Shown: positions 1-11,428, counted from the stretch's first letter. The stretch: DNA of 64,000 nucleotides from Riptortus pedestris (GCA_019009955.1 CM032232.1:52949001-53013000); one strand, 5' to 3'. Notes: generated by a model from the letters alone, not told the origin. Made by a program: numbers and translations.

Positions 1-1783
1 GATTTTGTAAAAAAAAAAAAAAAACATTTTCATTGATATGCCTAATGGAAAAAATGACTGACTTTATATTTCTCTATATTGTATGTAATCATTTTGGCAG
101 ATCCGTAATGATGAGGCTGCACCCTCGAAAGCCTAGCTCAGGAAGAAATAGTAACTCTAGTGGAGGTGTTGAGTTTTTTTCCAATTACGGATATATAGGG
201 GACCAATTTCCTTGTGAAACTACACTACTCGAAACACGTTGGGGCAAGTAAATAAATAAGATGCTCTGAAGGAAGTGAAAACTAGGTTTTTCCCAGAATG
301 GATAAAAATATAAATTACATATGTTTAAAAAATTGGCTGAAAATCAGTTTTAATACAGAAATAAAATTGTTAACAAAAAATTAGAAAAGCAAGGTGACTT
401 GAGTTGAGGCATTGTAGATAGGAATCCGCATTGGAGCGACCTACAAAAATCGGATTTGCTTGGGGGGGGGGGGGGGCATGTGATTATTCCCCCCACTCTT
501 AACCCTTCTCCCCTCCAACACCCAAGGCAACCAAACCTTTATTTGTATTTACTTTCCATTTGTAACGAGAATAAAATTCACCTTAAGGATTATTAAAAAA
601 AAAAGTATAATATAATATTGAGTCAACGATTTTCTGTGCCTTGTCGAATACACAATTCAGTCTAACATTAATTTTATAATAATTCCTCGTTTAATCCTGT
701 TAGAATAATGCCTTTTTTCGTTCAGTGAATACCTTTAATATTTAAAATAATAATATGAAGAATGCTAAAATGTAACGGAATATTGAAGCTAACCCCTTTT
801 CAAATGGAATAACAGTAAATTTGATTTAGAATTCCAGGCTGGGTGACATAATTATTTCCCATTGACATTCCACCTTTATGTCATATATTCCTTTCTGACA
901 TTCCACCTTTATGACATTATTTTTTATTGGCATTCCACATTTATGTCTAGTAGAGACAATTTCCAGAAAATACTGGAATTACCGAGTGGATAAAAACTTT
1001 ATATTTTGGTTATAACTTGATTAAGAGAAACCAAATTAAAACGAATTTTAATTGTAGGTGAAACATTTATAAACATGTCGTTAAAGAAAATAATGTATCC
1101 CAAAATTTTAGTTATACACTGTTAGTGACGCGTGTCTGAACACTTTTTTGTTATGGCCAACATTTCGGATTTTTAGATTTTAGTGGAATAATCAATCGAG
1201 TTTGACTCTCCCTGAAACCATTTTTGCTTCGACTCGACGTCTGTACGCATTTTATAACTCAACAACTGCTTGCCTTAGATATTTGGGATTGTTGAAATTT
1301 CTAGCTGTTTAATCGTATGAGTCAACTCATACAACAAACGTCAAATTCTAAAGAACCTTTTTCTATTTATCTTGGCTATATCTATACACTATATTCTTTG
1401 TCATTTTTCTATCTGGCCCATTGAAACGGAATACTTGTACATCCCTTTCAAAAACGATTTTTTTTATTACAATACTGCTTTATGACATTTAACATTACGT
1501 TTTTGTTTTTTTATCAGTTATTCATGTTCTGATTCTGTTTCCTTTCCATAACTTTCTGTTTTCAATAATTTTCTTTGTTTTAAAGTTTTTATTTCCTATT
1601 TTATTTTCCGCTAATGTTATCTCCCAGCAGCATCTATGAATTTTTATTAACTACGAGTATATTCAATAATTTGGAGTAATTTTTGGTTTACATGATAAAG
1701 GGTGTAAATCGCTATAATTGCGATACACCAAACAAACAAGTAAATAAGCTTTATGGCATACATGCTATGCTTTTTTGAGTATA
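1..1783. other. anonymous AT-rich sequence, no gene seen
   Basis: No open frame here looks like a protein. The 72-residue frame at 33-251 resembles no family I recognise. A run of 15 G lies at 462-476 and a small 33-bp minisatellite at 862-952. Otherwise I see only AT-rich intergenic-like sequence. Confidence 0.5.
862..952. repeat. 33-bp minisatellite, three units
   Basis: The core GACATTCCACCTTTATG recurs from 864, 897 and about 929 (spacing 33 and 32 bp), with single-base changes in the third unit. No coding potential. Confidence 0.7.
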
Positions 1784-1809
1784 ATATATATATATATATA
1801 TATATATAT
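1784..1809. repeat. (TA)n microsatellite
   Basis: About 13 TA dinucleotides in an AT-rich context, with no recognisable family A flank. Confidence 0.9.
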
Positions 1810-2144
1810 CGACATCGTTATTCCCAACAGTACTGTATTATGGGTTCAAAGAACCCCTCTCACATTGCTTCACCTCGGAACGAAATCTGGGGTATTTCTA
1901 GAGTTATAGAACAAGCTTTTGAAAATACTTCATTTGCTAGGTTATGAATGTCTTCAAGTACATCCAAACTAGCTGTTCCGATTTAGAATACAGGATAGTA
2001 TCCAGCACTTGCACAATAAAATGTGCAAAGTAAGAAGTCATATACCCCGGTATGAGGCTGAAGATCAGCCCAGTAATCTGATAGCGATTTGACATGCTAA
2101 TAAAGCTTAGTTCAAAGTAAATCCACTTTAGCAGCCCCCCTTTA

Positions 2145-2265
2145 CGAAAAATCAGCTACTGAGGTTTTAGTTGTACTCATCGAGTGGTTTCTAAAGCGCT
2201 CTTCAACTATCCATCGATACTACCAACGAGATGAAGAAAACGACGTCCCAAAAACTGACGTATCC
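2145..2265 (+). repeat. family A fragment, hairpin end, diverged
   Basis: Shares with better copies the order: AATCAGCT hairpin arm, GTTGTACTCAT, TATCCATCGAT, CCAACGAGATGA. The (TA)n and all internal sequence are missing. Diverged. Confidence 0.5.
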
Positions 2266-2507
2266 TTTCATTGTTTGTTAACATGTAATGGAAATAAATG
2301 CATTCCATTTGAATGACATATTGCCGGTCACCATACAAGTCCATCAGTAAGCCTGCTTCTGACGAACGCATATTTTCTGCTTTTTTATGTCTCTAAATAT
2401 TATTTTCTAGGTTCTACTTTCAGAGCTCTCCTATTTTTCTGTCTCTATCGCCGATTTGGTAATCAAGAACTTTCGTTATTTATTATTGCCCATTTTTGGA
2501 TATCTAT

Positions 2508-2606
2508 AGGCTACCACCCTTTTCTAGCTAGGGTGGGGCTAAGAATTTTATTTAATAGGTCCGTCTAAGACCAGGCCTTAACTCACATGGCTAACCTGAG
2601 CTCCAT
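2508..2606 (-). mobile_element. tRNA-derived SINE fragment
   Basis: The reverse complement contains GAGCTCAGGTTAGCCATGTG and the tail-side block GCCCCACCCTAGCTAG plus AAAAGGGTGGTAGCC seen in full SINE copies at 22704 and 47176. The B-box region and (AAT)n tail are absent, so this is an internally deleted fragment. Confidence 0.6.
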
Positions 2607-3346
2607 GGCTATCTTTTACAAAGGATAAAATGTCTAAATCTGTAATATAATTAAAAGCTTATGGCTGCCAAGTGGCATCATTAATTTTTATCAGGCAACT
2701 GAAAAGGCCATGGGAGAAAACTTATATAGTCAATGACCTAACGCACATTTATTATATAAATAAACCATAAAGGCTCGACGCCATCTATTGACTCTTCCTA
2801 AAAGCCGTCATGATATAATAGGCCTTTTTTATGGGGCATTTAAGGCCTTTTTGTGGGGTCCGAAGGCCAAAGGAGGGAGAATTAGGGGAGGAGGAGGAGG
2901 GGGCCTTGATAAAATAAAGACTAGAGCATAAATCCAAATTAACTGTCTGTATCCGCCCTCGAGGAGTCCATAAATTCAAGGAAAGTTAGAAACCTATGTA
3001 AATTAAAGGTAATGGCCCTGAGTCCTTGTTTGAAATTTATTTTAATTACCCCCAAAACCTTTCCCCTGAAAGTACACGAATGTGCACTATGAGCCGCACT
3101 GTGGTTGCAATTGACCTATTACGCTGGTTAAATGTATAAATGCATATTTGCCTTGGCTATTTAACCGAAAAACACTAAACCTCCATAATTTGCGGTACTA
3201 ATTTTTTTCACTACTTACGTCAAGGCTCTATTGCGCATCACATAATCATTACTTAGGTATTAACGGTGTAAATTAAATAAAATATTTAATATCAGATTTC
3301 AACTAGAGTACATCATCTGCACCGGTAAAGCCATTGTTATTTGTTA

Positions 3347-3557
3347 AAGCTCAGTTTGCTGCTAAGGCTAATCGAAACGGTTTATTAATTGGTTACTACC
3401 ATATTTTAGAGAGGGTAGGGATTAAAAATTTTATTTCATGAATCCATAACTAAATAGGCATTTCTTTTCCTAGGTAAGAATCGAACTCAAGACTCTAGAT
3501 TTACCTTCACGTTGGATCAAAACCAACTCCTTAACTCACAAGACTAACCTGAGCCCC
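3347..3557 (-). mobile_element. tRNA-derived SINE, old copy
   Basis: On the minus strand it runs from GGGGCTCAGGTTAGTC through a B-box-like GAGTTCGATTCTTACC to a diverged body ending in the TTAGCAGCAAA region. Order and length (about 210 bp) match the family consensus, but there are many substitutions. No (AAT)n tail remains. Confidence 0.65.
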
Positions 3558-4137
3558 AACGATACAACTACAACACTTGCTTGTATTTCTTTTCCAGATT
3601 ATGGAGAGATACACGTAATTTGCGGTAGGGTTTTTCAAGTAATTCTAAGACAAGAAAGTCCATCAAGCGGGGGCTGTATAACTGAGTTCTTACGTTGTGT
3701 AAGTACACACTTACTACTATGATCTCATCTCACTATTTATTTTCTGTTTCTCCTTCAGTAACATAAACAGTAAACATGAATTGAAATTTATGCAAGGAAT
3801 GTAATGTTTAGTAAATCAGGTACTCCTGAGAAAATAGGATGAGAAGAAGTGAGGTTTTAAAAAACACAAATAATTCCGTGGATGTTAAAGTTGAAGAATA
3901 CATCTATAGAACAATATGTTTCGGAAAATATATTTGCAACAAGATTGATTATATTACAATTTCCAGGCTATCCTGAGCCCCCATTAATTAATTTGACGTG
4001 TGAGAGGAACGATGTTAGAAGGTGACAGAAATCCACACCTAGCTATTAAATTGTTGAAAGGTCATTGAAAATAAAGCTGGTCACTGGACATTTAGAACTA
4101 AAAATAAATCTTATAAAATAATTCCTTTGTTATTTGT

Positions 4138-4336
4138 TGGAGTCCACTTTGTGCTACTAAGGCTAATTGGGGCAGGCTTTCTACAAGTTTCCACTCTTTT
4201 CTAGCCAGGGTGTGACTAAGGATATTATTTAGTAAGTTCTACACTAAATTGCAATTGCCCATGTGGGAATAGAACCTACAACTCTGGGTTTACCATGTAT
4301 TGTAAGAACAATGTCTTAACTTACATGACTGACCTA
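4138..4336 (-). mobile_element. tRNA-derived SINE, old copy
   Basis: The minus strand shows GACTTAGGTCAGTCATGTAA at the head, a decayed B-box (GTAGGTTCTATTCCC), the conserved CACCCTGGCTAGAAAAG block and the CTTAGTAGCACAAAGTGG tail. Same family as 22704-22930, clearly diverged. Confidence 0.65.
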
Positions 4337-4596
4337 AGTCAATGTAAAAAAGTTTTATTTATTTCCTCAGTCAAATATAAAGTAAGAGAACTATAGTATG
4401 TCAAAAATACTATGGCGGGCGGATCTTTTATTGCATAGTGTAATCCATATACCAAAACTCTTGCTAGTTTTTTTTTCTAAGGTTCTACATTTTTTTTAAA
4501 CCTATTTATCATAATTACATATAAGCAGAGTTGCCTAAATGGAAATAAGCTATTGGGTTGTATTCATGTCGCAATTTCCGACACACACTCACGTTC

Positions 4597-5075
4597 TATT
4601 CTGTTACCACCCTAGCGATCGTTTTTTTTTTCGATATTCGATATATAAGCGTTTCATGAAAAACTAAAAATCAAGGTCGTTAATGGTTAATATCAGACTG
4701 GGAAAGAGGGGGGGTTTAGAGAGGAAAATATCGAAAATTCAAAATTTCTTCATTACTATGAGTCGGATCAAAAAATCATATATATACCAAATCTTGTATG
4801 TTAAAAAGGTGGGTTGTCATATCATATTGCACCATTAATTTTCTATAAATGTTGTTTTATAAATTTTTTCTCTATCTCGAACATTAACAGAAATATTTTA
4901 ATTTTTTTAATTTTCAGCATTTCGCAAACCCACACTTTTAATAATTTAACATAATTAATAAGCCTATATATCATTAGACGTCTTATTCCAAGCTGTGAAA
5001 TACCAAATATTCTTTCCAACAATCTTTTTTTTCTGTGAGATACATGCAAATAAGTAATAATGACGTCGTCAATTA
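4597..5075 (+). repeat. family A fragment, internal body
   Basis: Begins at a decayed ACCxCTAGCGxTCG block and follows the family order: GATATATAAGCGTTTCATG, a G-rich GGTTTAGAG stretch, TCGAAAATTC, GTCGGATCAAAAA, TCTATAAATGTTG, and a TTTTCAG block before AAACCCACACTTT. It ends near GAGATACATGCAAATA. Non-coding: the short frames inside are not conserved between copies. Confidence 0.65.
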
Positions 5076-5079
5076 AGAT

Positions 5080-5925
5080 TTTGAGGCCTTGACTTGAAAG
5101 TGTTTATTTGATCAACCTATACCATAATCGGTATTTAACTTTTTCATTCATCACTAAAGATTATATTAGTCTATGCCTGAAATCGAACAAGAATTAGGGG
5201 AATGGATAGACAGGAGATTTCGAAAATTCCGAAGATCTAGGTTATTATGATTTAGGTCCCAAAATGTCAGAACCAATTATGTTAAACTATTGATCGACCA
5301 CAATTGTTGGTCTTTACATAATTTTTAACGTAAACATTAAGCTAGTTTCTTCAAGCAGTCGGATTTTTACTTAGAAACAAACTAGGGAGTTTACCAGCAG
5401 GTGACATTTTCCATCTCCAGTCTATTTATTGGTCTAGCCGCTTCTGTTCCTGAGCACAAATATATAATAATTTCTATTTAATGGCCAAGAGGTGGTCTGG
5501 GCGAACGTTCACAATCTAACATAAATATAATAATACCGCAAGCTCATAGTTAATAACGTTTAATACTCCATGTTTGTCAGTTCATCTGATAGCAGGCTCC
5601 ACATTTCAAAGCAAAGTCCACATAGATCGGCCCCACATGTGGCGTTTAATATGCCAACTGATAATAATAACGAATGAGGAAGTGTATTTGAATATTCCCC
5701 TGGAATATGAATATTCAAACATCAAATGGTGTATCAGTTAATATATGAAGATACAATATTGTTCCTTTCCCAGAGTCATGATTAAATTTATAAACAAAAT
5801 TTAAATAATTCAATCTCATATTAAAATTCATAGAATGAACTATTTAAATACATTCACAGTGTCAATTATGAGTATTTTACTGGAAATTCCTAAAATTCAA
5901 ATGCGTTCATGTAAATATTAATGAA
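5080..5925. other. anonymous AT-rich sequence, no gene seen
   Basis: No coding signal, tRNA fold or family repeat recognised. A small self-complementary cluster around GAATATTC lies near 5687-5720. Confidence 0.4.
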
Positions 5926-5929
5926 AATA

Positions 5930-6805
5930 ATTAATCTGTCATGGGATATCTCCATGCAAAATTTACGGTTATTATATAATTCATCTGAACTGTAATGGAA
6001 TAATTAAATATTAACTCATTAATATTAAAATGTACGCTACTTGTAACATTCATTTTATTAAGCTCACGCATATTATCTGAATTATTACAACAAAATAATG
6101 AGAAAAAGTCCGCCACCCAGTGGTTAGGTAAACTAAGCAGAAATTTCAAGTGCTGGTATGAAACACTTTGATCTGATCTCACCAACTATTTTCTATTTCT
6201 AAATAAAAACTTGATAAATAATTGTGGGCGATTTCTGAAGGCCGAAAACAAAAAAAATCCGAATAACTCTCTTAATATTTGAGTTGCGAACAAATGCATA
6301 CAACAACAATTGTACAGCAACAACAGTCCTACCAAGGTTAGTTCTATAACATTATTCCATAAGGACATAATAACAGAGAGAATTTGAATTTTCAAATTCC
6401 CTCAGTAAATCCCCCCCTCACCCCTATTACTGTTCCGTTTTCAACCAATAACGAATATGATTTTTAGTGAAGAATGAGTATGGTATTGATAAAATAAACA
6501 TTTCCCGGTCAAGAAACACAATTTTAATTAATGACGCCACCACACATAGTATTTGCATGTATCTCATGTAGTAATGATCGGTTGAAAACAATATTTGATA
6601 TTTAAAATTGAAATTAGACGTTCCCTTACTGTTAAAGTGCGATATCTGAAAGTGGTCCTTTACTGAAGTCTGAAAATTAAATGCAAACAATTCTGTTAAC
6701 ATTCAAGACAGGGGAAAAGTGTGTAGAACATCATTTATAGAAAATTTAATTTGGAACAGATTGATAATAAAAGATTTTTTGATCGAATACATAATAGCGA
6801 AGGGA
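5930..6805 (-). repeat. probable family A fragments, reverse orientation
   Basis: Minus-strand pieces match the family A body: AATCCCCCC near 6410, AATATTGTTTTCAACCGATC near 6580, and ACCAATTAACG-like blocks. The pieces are interrupted and diverged, so the boundaries are approximate. Short frames in this block are not convincing proteins. Confidence 0.4.
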
Positions 6806-6882
6806 CCTCTAATTCAGGATGAAGAAAAAAAATGTGTAGAACAACCAATGTAGAGACATAAATTTTTAAAATAATTTATTAT

Positions 6883-6887
<5 letters not shown>

Positions 6888-6930
<43 letters not shown>
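6888..6930. repeat. (TA)n microsatellite at left edge of family B copy 1
   Basis: About 21 TA units, directly abutting the family B start ACTAGC. Confidence 0.95.
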
Positions 6931-6932
<2 letters not shown>

Positions 6933-8260
6933 TAGCAAAGGTACCCGGCTTCGCCCGGGAATTCATTTGAGCTTGAATGAAGATGGTATTTTTTTGGCAA
7001 GTCTTTATTTTGCACAATATTTTGACATTTACCCGTTCCAGTGTTTAGGGTTAATACCCGTCGTTGCTGTGGATTTATTAATAATAAAATTAATTTTTTA
7101 TGTAAGACTTCACTGTCCTCCATATTGTCATATTTCCCGTCTCCTGTGCATTATGCATAGATTTCAGCTATTAAGGACAAAATATTAACATTGATTTGAA
7201 TTAATTTTTCCAGCTGAGGTACCTGATAGTTCAAATAGGAATGAATTGTTGAGCATATCAATATTTGTACGCAAATTACTTGCTCCACACATTGTTCCTG
7301 GAGAAATGTATAAAAAAAAAAAAAAAAAGTTAATCTAAATAACCAAGTAAACAACTTTGGTTATGTGCATGTTTGTCGAAAAACAAATAGACAATGAAAA
7401 ATCGCGAATTTTATAACACCCTTATAACCCCCACTCCCGTTCTAACCTAAACATTTTAATATAGATTATAATCATGGAAGAATCAATGGTAATTGACATA
7501 CCGAGTTTTGTTAAGTTCGGTTCAATCATTAGCGCCCAATAAAATAGTTGAAACCCGCTGTAGTTTATAGTGTATATCTCGTTTATACTTTGTTAAAAGA
7601 CAAAAATGAATTCACAAAAGTTACTCTAAATTACAAAATAAACAACTTTTGTTAGGTTCATATTTGCCGAAAAACGAATAGAAAACGAAATACCGCTATT
7701 TTAAATTCAGGCCTCCCCTACAACCCCCACTCCTGCCCGTCCCTAGAAATGTTGATATGGCTTATTATAGTGAAAGCGTTAGTGCTAATACACATACCGA
7801 GTTTTATTTATTTCGGTTGGGTCTTTTGTCCCAAATAAAATTGTTCACTCCCGCTATAGGTTTTAGCGTATATCTCGTTTATAATTCCGTATACGAAAAA
7901 AGTGTATATCACAAATGTTACTCTAAATAACAACATAAACAACTTTTGTTATGTACATATTTGCCGAAAAACCAATAGGAAACGAAATATCGCTATTTTT
8001 AATTTCAGGCTTCCCTTAGAACCACCACTCCTGTTCGTCTCAGAGGATATTAATATAGCCTAAAGTCTAAGTTAGGTTAGTAGTAATATACATACCAAGT
8101 TTCATAAAATTCGGTTCAGTCGTTTATGCCTGAAAAGGCAACAAACAAATAAACAAACACACACGAAAGAAACAAAATGCAGTTATGGTGTCTATGACAT
8201 GTGAAACGAAAAGTTATCGTGAAATTTCGCGAAAAAAATCAATGTACAGACAGAGGTTAC

Positions 8261-8262
<2 letters not shown>
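6931..8262 (+). mobile_element. family B short element, copy 1, ~1.33 kb
   Basis: Starts ACTAGCAAAGGTACCCGGC then TTCGCCCGGG, and ends near GACAGAGGTTACAATTT. The copy at 25729-27013 has the same start, order and end. Inside, a ~294-bp unit repeats about three times: AAACRAATAG blocks near 7379, 7671 and 7967, each followed by an AACCCCCACTCC-type block and a TCTCGTTTATA block. Just before the end is TTCGGTTCAGTCGTTTATGC followed by AACAAACAAATAAACAAAC, a tail style common in arthropod short elements and RTE-like 3' ends. No protein is encoded. Both edges abut (TA)n. Confidence 0.8.

Positions 8263-8263
<1 letters not shown>

Positions 8264-8316
<53 letters not shown>
8264..8316. repeat. (TA)n microsatellite at right edge of family B copy 1
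   Basis: Uninterrupted TA run immediately after the element tail. Confidence 0.95.
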
Positions 8317-8326
<10 letters not shown>

Positions 8327-8947
8327 TTAAATGGACGCCATTTTTGTTATTACCTAAGTAGGATTGATTGAAGTTTGTGGAAAATCACATACAGTATACA
8401 ACGTCAATAGGTGAGTTTTCATAAGGAATATCTACTAAATATAAATATTCATTAATTTGAGACATTCAAAACTTGAGATGTTCTTGTCGGGATGCACATT
8501 TAGAATTGTTTAGTCCTTTTGTATGCATCGTACTATTCATCCCTGCTTCTATTGTTCCTAATCCCCTATATTCATTTTCTTAATGCACTTTTCTTATTTA
8601 TCCATTTTTCTTGTCTTCTGATCTATTCTTTCATGAATTCACTCCCTTAATTCTTTGCCTCTGAATGGAAAAAAAAATGTGAACAGTACGGCAGGTCCAA
8701 CAAGAACAGTTGATTTAAAAGCTCTATACATTTGAGTGATGCGAGATTTTCAAATTTGTTTATAATCACTTCCCATTATACAACTGTTTATTCTCATAAT
8801 CTTTAGCGACTACTAGCGATCTCATAGTCTATTTCTATGTAAAACTCCGATGAGTAAAAGTAGGGGTTTACTGAAAGATGAAAATTAATAATGTAGGTAG
8901 GATGAAAAAATGTTGGCTACGCTTCCACTATAATAATTTAATAACAC

Positions 8948-8986
8948 GGCAAAGCGCTTTCGATGCTGTGCATCATCGTCAGTGCC
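8948..8986 (-). ncRNA. hammerhead-like motif, minus strand copy
   Basis: Exact mirror of 9084-9122. Reading the minus strand: GGCA, CTGACGA, T, stem GATGC/GCATC, GAA, AGCGCT, T, TGCC. Confidence 0.5.
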
Positions 8987-9083
8987 CGAAGGTTTTCGAT
9001 GTTGACCTGTCGGCTCTTGGAGCTAGACTGGCTTAGAGTCAGTGTAGCTCCAAGAGCCGACAGGTCAACATCGAAAACCTTCG

Positions 9084-9122
9084 GGCACTGACGATGATGC
9101 ACAGCATCGAAAGCGCTTTGCC
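9084..9122 (+). ncRNA. hammerhead-ribozyme-like motif
   Basis: Segments in order: stem I strand GGCA (9084-9087), core CTGACGA (9088-9094), an extra T (9095), stem II GATGC (9096-9100) with loop ACA and GCATC (9104-9108), core GAA (9109-9111), self-complementary AGCGCT (9112-9117, stem III), T at the cleavage position (9118), and TGCC (9119-9122) closing stem I. This is the type I order known from Penelope-like elements and retrozymes. The T between the core and stem II is not canonical and could abolish cleavage. Activity is inferred only. Confidence 0.5.
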
Positions 9123-9239
9123 GTGTTATTAAATTATTATAGTGGAAGCGTAGCCAACATTTTTTCATCCTACCTACATTAGAAGTCACTTCCACCTGCC
9201 AGAATACCAACTCAGAAAATTAATAAATTCTATAATCTA

Positions 9240-9385
9240 TAAATTCTTCGACTCCCAGGCACTGACGATGGAGCGCTGACTCCGAAAGTGCACTTTGCAT
9301 AAAATTAAAAACAATTGTAGAGGACAAGGCCTTTGTATTGATCCTTATCAATTGGTTCCTCTACCATCCAGCATATTCCAGAGGC
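9240..9385 (+). mobile_element. ribozyme-motif short element, 3' part
   Basis: Contains the motif at 9258-9298 and then a tail with GTAGAGGACAAGGCC, TTGATCCTTAT and CCTCTACCATCCAGCATATT. The same tail occurs in reverse at 31451-31545 inside a precise insertion, which shows that this is a mobile unit. Its left boundary is unclear. Confidence 0.6.
9258..9298 (+). ncRNA. hammerhead-ribozyme-like motif
   Basis: GCA (9259-9261) pairs with TGC (9296-9298). Core CTGACGA (9262-9268), extra T, stem II GGAG/CTCC (9270-9273/9280-9283) around CGCTGA, GAA (9284-9286), self-complementary AGTGCACT (9287-9294), T (9295). Compared with 9084-9122, stems II and III differ in sequence but remain paired, which argues for a selected RNA fold. 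An alternative GCAC/GTGC pairing around the core is also possible. Confidence 0.5.
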
Positions 9386-9389
9386 GTCA

Positions 9390-10565
9390 AGTGAATAGTT
9401 TCATGTTTTTTTTTGTTTTGTTTTCTTCATTATTCTCCTTATAAATGAGTGTCCTTTGATTTTTCCTTTGTACTGCGTATGTTATGTAATATTTTTATAT
9501 AATTTTTTATAGTTAGGTATATTTTTGTATAATAATAATATGCTAGTAATATATGTATATTTTTTTCATATTTTTATTTAATATTTCATTTTAAGCTCTC
9601 ATTGGTGACGAGGGGGGTGGAAGGGGGTACTCACAAGCACACTAACACACTATTCTTCTTAACTTTTCTAAATGTTATTTTGAGACAAGAAGAGTGATTC
9701 TGAGCAGAATAAAATGGAAAATATGCATATGGCAGGTAGGTGTCATGTATGACACCTAATTGTCAAATTTGTCCTGGGTCAATGCCTGCGTATTACATTT
9801 TTTGAAAGATAACAACAGTTTCAAAAAAATTATATTGTAGGGCAATACTGAAAATATTTGCAAAAATGAGCATATAAACGTAAATATAACAAATTGATTA
9901 TAGGAATTTAACTGATTCGTCACTAAATCGCCCCAGTCGCGAAATGCGATTATTGTAAAAATAAATTTTAAAAAAATGTATTGCGCAAGTGGCCTATGCT
10001 GCGAAACTCAATTAATAAATGAATATTATAAAATGCTATTCATCCAGAGGTAAAAAAGCGTGTACTTTTATCTTTAACTCTTGTCGGGTATAATGGACTC
10101 CGGCAATAAATATAAACAGTAAACAATTAAAAACACATTTGGATTCCATTCCAAAGCAATTATTTCCCCATTTAGAGAGAATCCTTAAATCCGGCATGAG
10201 AAAATAGGGGCTTATCCGTTTTAACAGGTACCGACGCTCCGGCCATTAGCCTCTGAATGAGATATGATTTAGGCTGAGTATCCGAGGATTACTGGTTGAT
10301 CCTATTTTCTGATATCGATACCTAGCCCGGCCGAGCAATCGATTGTTCACTAATGAATTCAATTATTTTCTGAGATGATTACCAATTCCTGAAGAGTCTG
10401 CCCGCGAGGTAAACAGGTCACATACTCATGGTTTGTCGTCGTTGCTCGAGGTAAAAAGTTCATCGTGCAGCGAATGAGTGCACTTAGCGGATTTCCCACT
10501 CCAGTAATGACATACATTTTGAAGTAAAACTCCCGTGATTCCTGTTTTAAGGCTAAAAATGATAA
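9390..10565. other. anonymous AT-rich sequence, no gene seen
   Basis: No coding signal recognised. The one recurring piece is at 9905-9957, listed separately. The GC-richer stretch at 10200-10460 matches nothing else in the window. Confidence 0.4.
9905..9957 (+). repeat. short repeat shared with 36655-36703
   Basis: TGATTCGTCACTAAATCGCC and GCGAAATGCGATTATTGTA recur, with few changes, just before the (AAT)n tract at 36703. There it looks like the 3' end of an element with an (AAT)n tail. Here the tail is only ATAAAT-like. Confidence 0.6.
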
Positions 10566-10569
10566 TGTA

Positions 10570-10800
10570 CAAATAACTTGCTTAATACTGGAGTTAGAAA
10601 AAAATGTTTAGAAGGACAATTGTACGAATTTGATAGTTTTACAACATTAGTCCTATAATATTTTTTGATGCGGCTAATTATGACGCAGATATTTTGAATT
10701 TCCGAATTCACCTTTTTAACCCCCTCCCACGAATTCCTGCCGTCAACTAAACTGATCTTTAGTGCTGACCGAAAAAGTTAAATATCGAGTATGGTATAAA
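10570..10800 (-). repeat. family A fragment
   Basis: Minus-strand matches to the family A middle: GATATTTAACTTTTTCGGTC, AACCCCC(T/A) with GAATTC-type flanks, and a TCGGATCAAAAA-like block decayed to GCATCAAAAAATATT. Abuts the LTR copy at 10811. Confidence 0.5.
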
Positions 10801-10810
10801 TCAAATATTC

Positions 10811-11428
10811 TTTTGCGTTTATTATAAAATCAGTAATAAACGCCGTTTATTAGAGTTCTTCTGGATAGCAAAAATAAAAAAAAAAACACAAGCTTTATCA
10901 TTTTTTTATCACTGCACAATTTACTTATCAATGCACTACACATTTGGTAAGTTATTCTTAACTACTACTCACAGTAGGCACTGATAGCTTTACTGTTCTT
11001 GATATTACACAGTCCAATAACTCAATTACGATCACTGAAGCTCACAAAAACACTGCACTACACTGATCATGACAAAGTTAATGGCACTGCACTGTCCTTG
11101 ACTTAAACACGGCACTATACTGTTCTTTGCAGAATCACGGCACAACACTGTTCTTACATGAAACACTTTAGCGCAATGCAACTAAGACGCCCTTCACTAA
11201 GGCTGGACTGAACGCACTGTTGATCAGTTGAAGAGAGCTGAGAACAAACTAACTCGGAGCGGGCTGGGTCCTTTTATAGCTTGTCGGAAAAACAACAAAG
11301 CGGAATTGTCTAGATTCTTCTAGATCCGGACGGGTATTGCCGAGGACGGGCTAGACCATCTGTTGGCACCTTTGATATACTTCGTACTTCTTAAATATGT
11401 GATTAACTCTGTTTAATTTTTCATATTA
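10811..11428 (-). mobile_element. LTR copy (solo or fragment), minus strand
   Basis: Shares with the LTR at 23239-23933 a terminal GTAATAAACGxxGTTTATTAG block, repeated ACACGGCACTxxACTG blocks, and a GTGATTAACTC-type head also seen at 40001-40381. On the minus strand the head is lost where a family A hairpin end begins (11429). No gag or pol lies next to it. Confidence 0.65.

Larger units (their letters stand above)
8889..9181. repeat. near-perfect 293-bp palindrome with a ribozyme-like motif in each arm
   Basis: Left arm 8889-9025 (137 bp) is the exact reverse complement of right arm 9045-9181, with no mismatch or indel (paired positions sum to 18070). The 19-bp centre (9026-9044) pairs over most of its length as well. 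Each arm carries the hammerhead-like motif once, in opposite orientation (minus 8948-8986, plus 9084-9122). Frames of up to 90 residues in the palindrome are by-products of the symmetry. A transcript from either strand would fold into one long hairpin. It may be a recent inverted duplication or a fold-back artefact of sequencing or assembly. Confidence 0.95.

Noticed and set aside
8938..9210. 90-residue frame on the minus strand across the palindrome
   Set aside because: Both arms are exact inverse copies, so open frames arise from symmetry. No protein similarity is recognisable.
9258..9298. Selenocysteine insertion or kink-turn element from the TGA...GA internal loop
   Set aside because: The stem I and stem III pairings and their compensatory changes fit a hammerhead order better. 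No selenoprotein frame is nearby.
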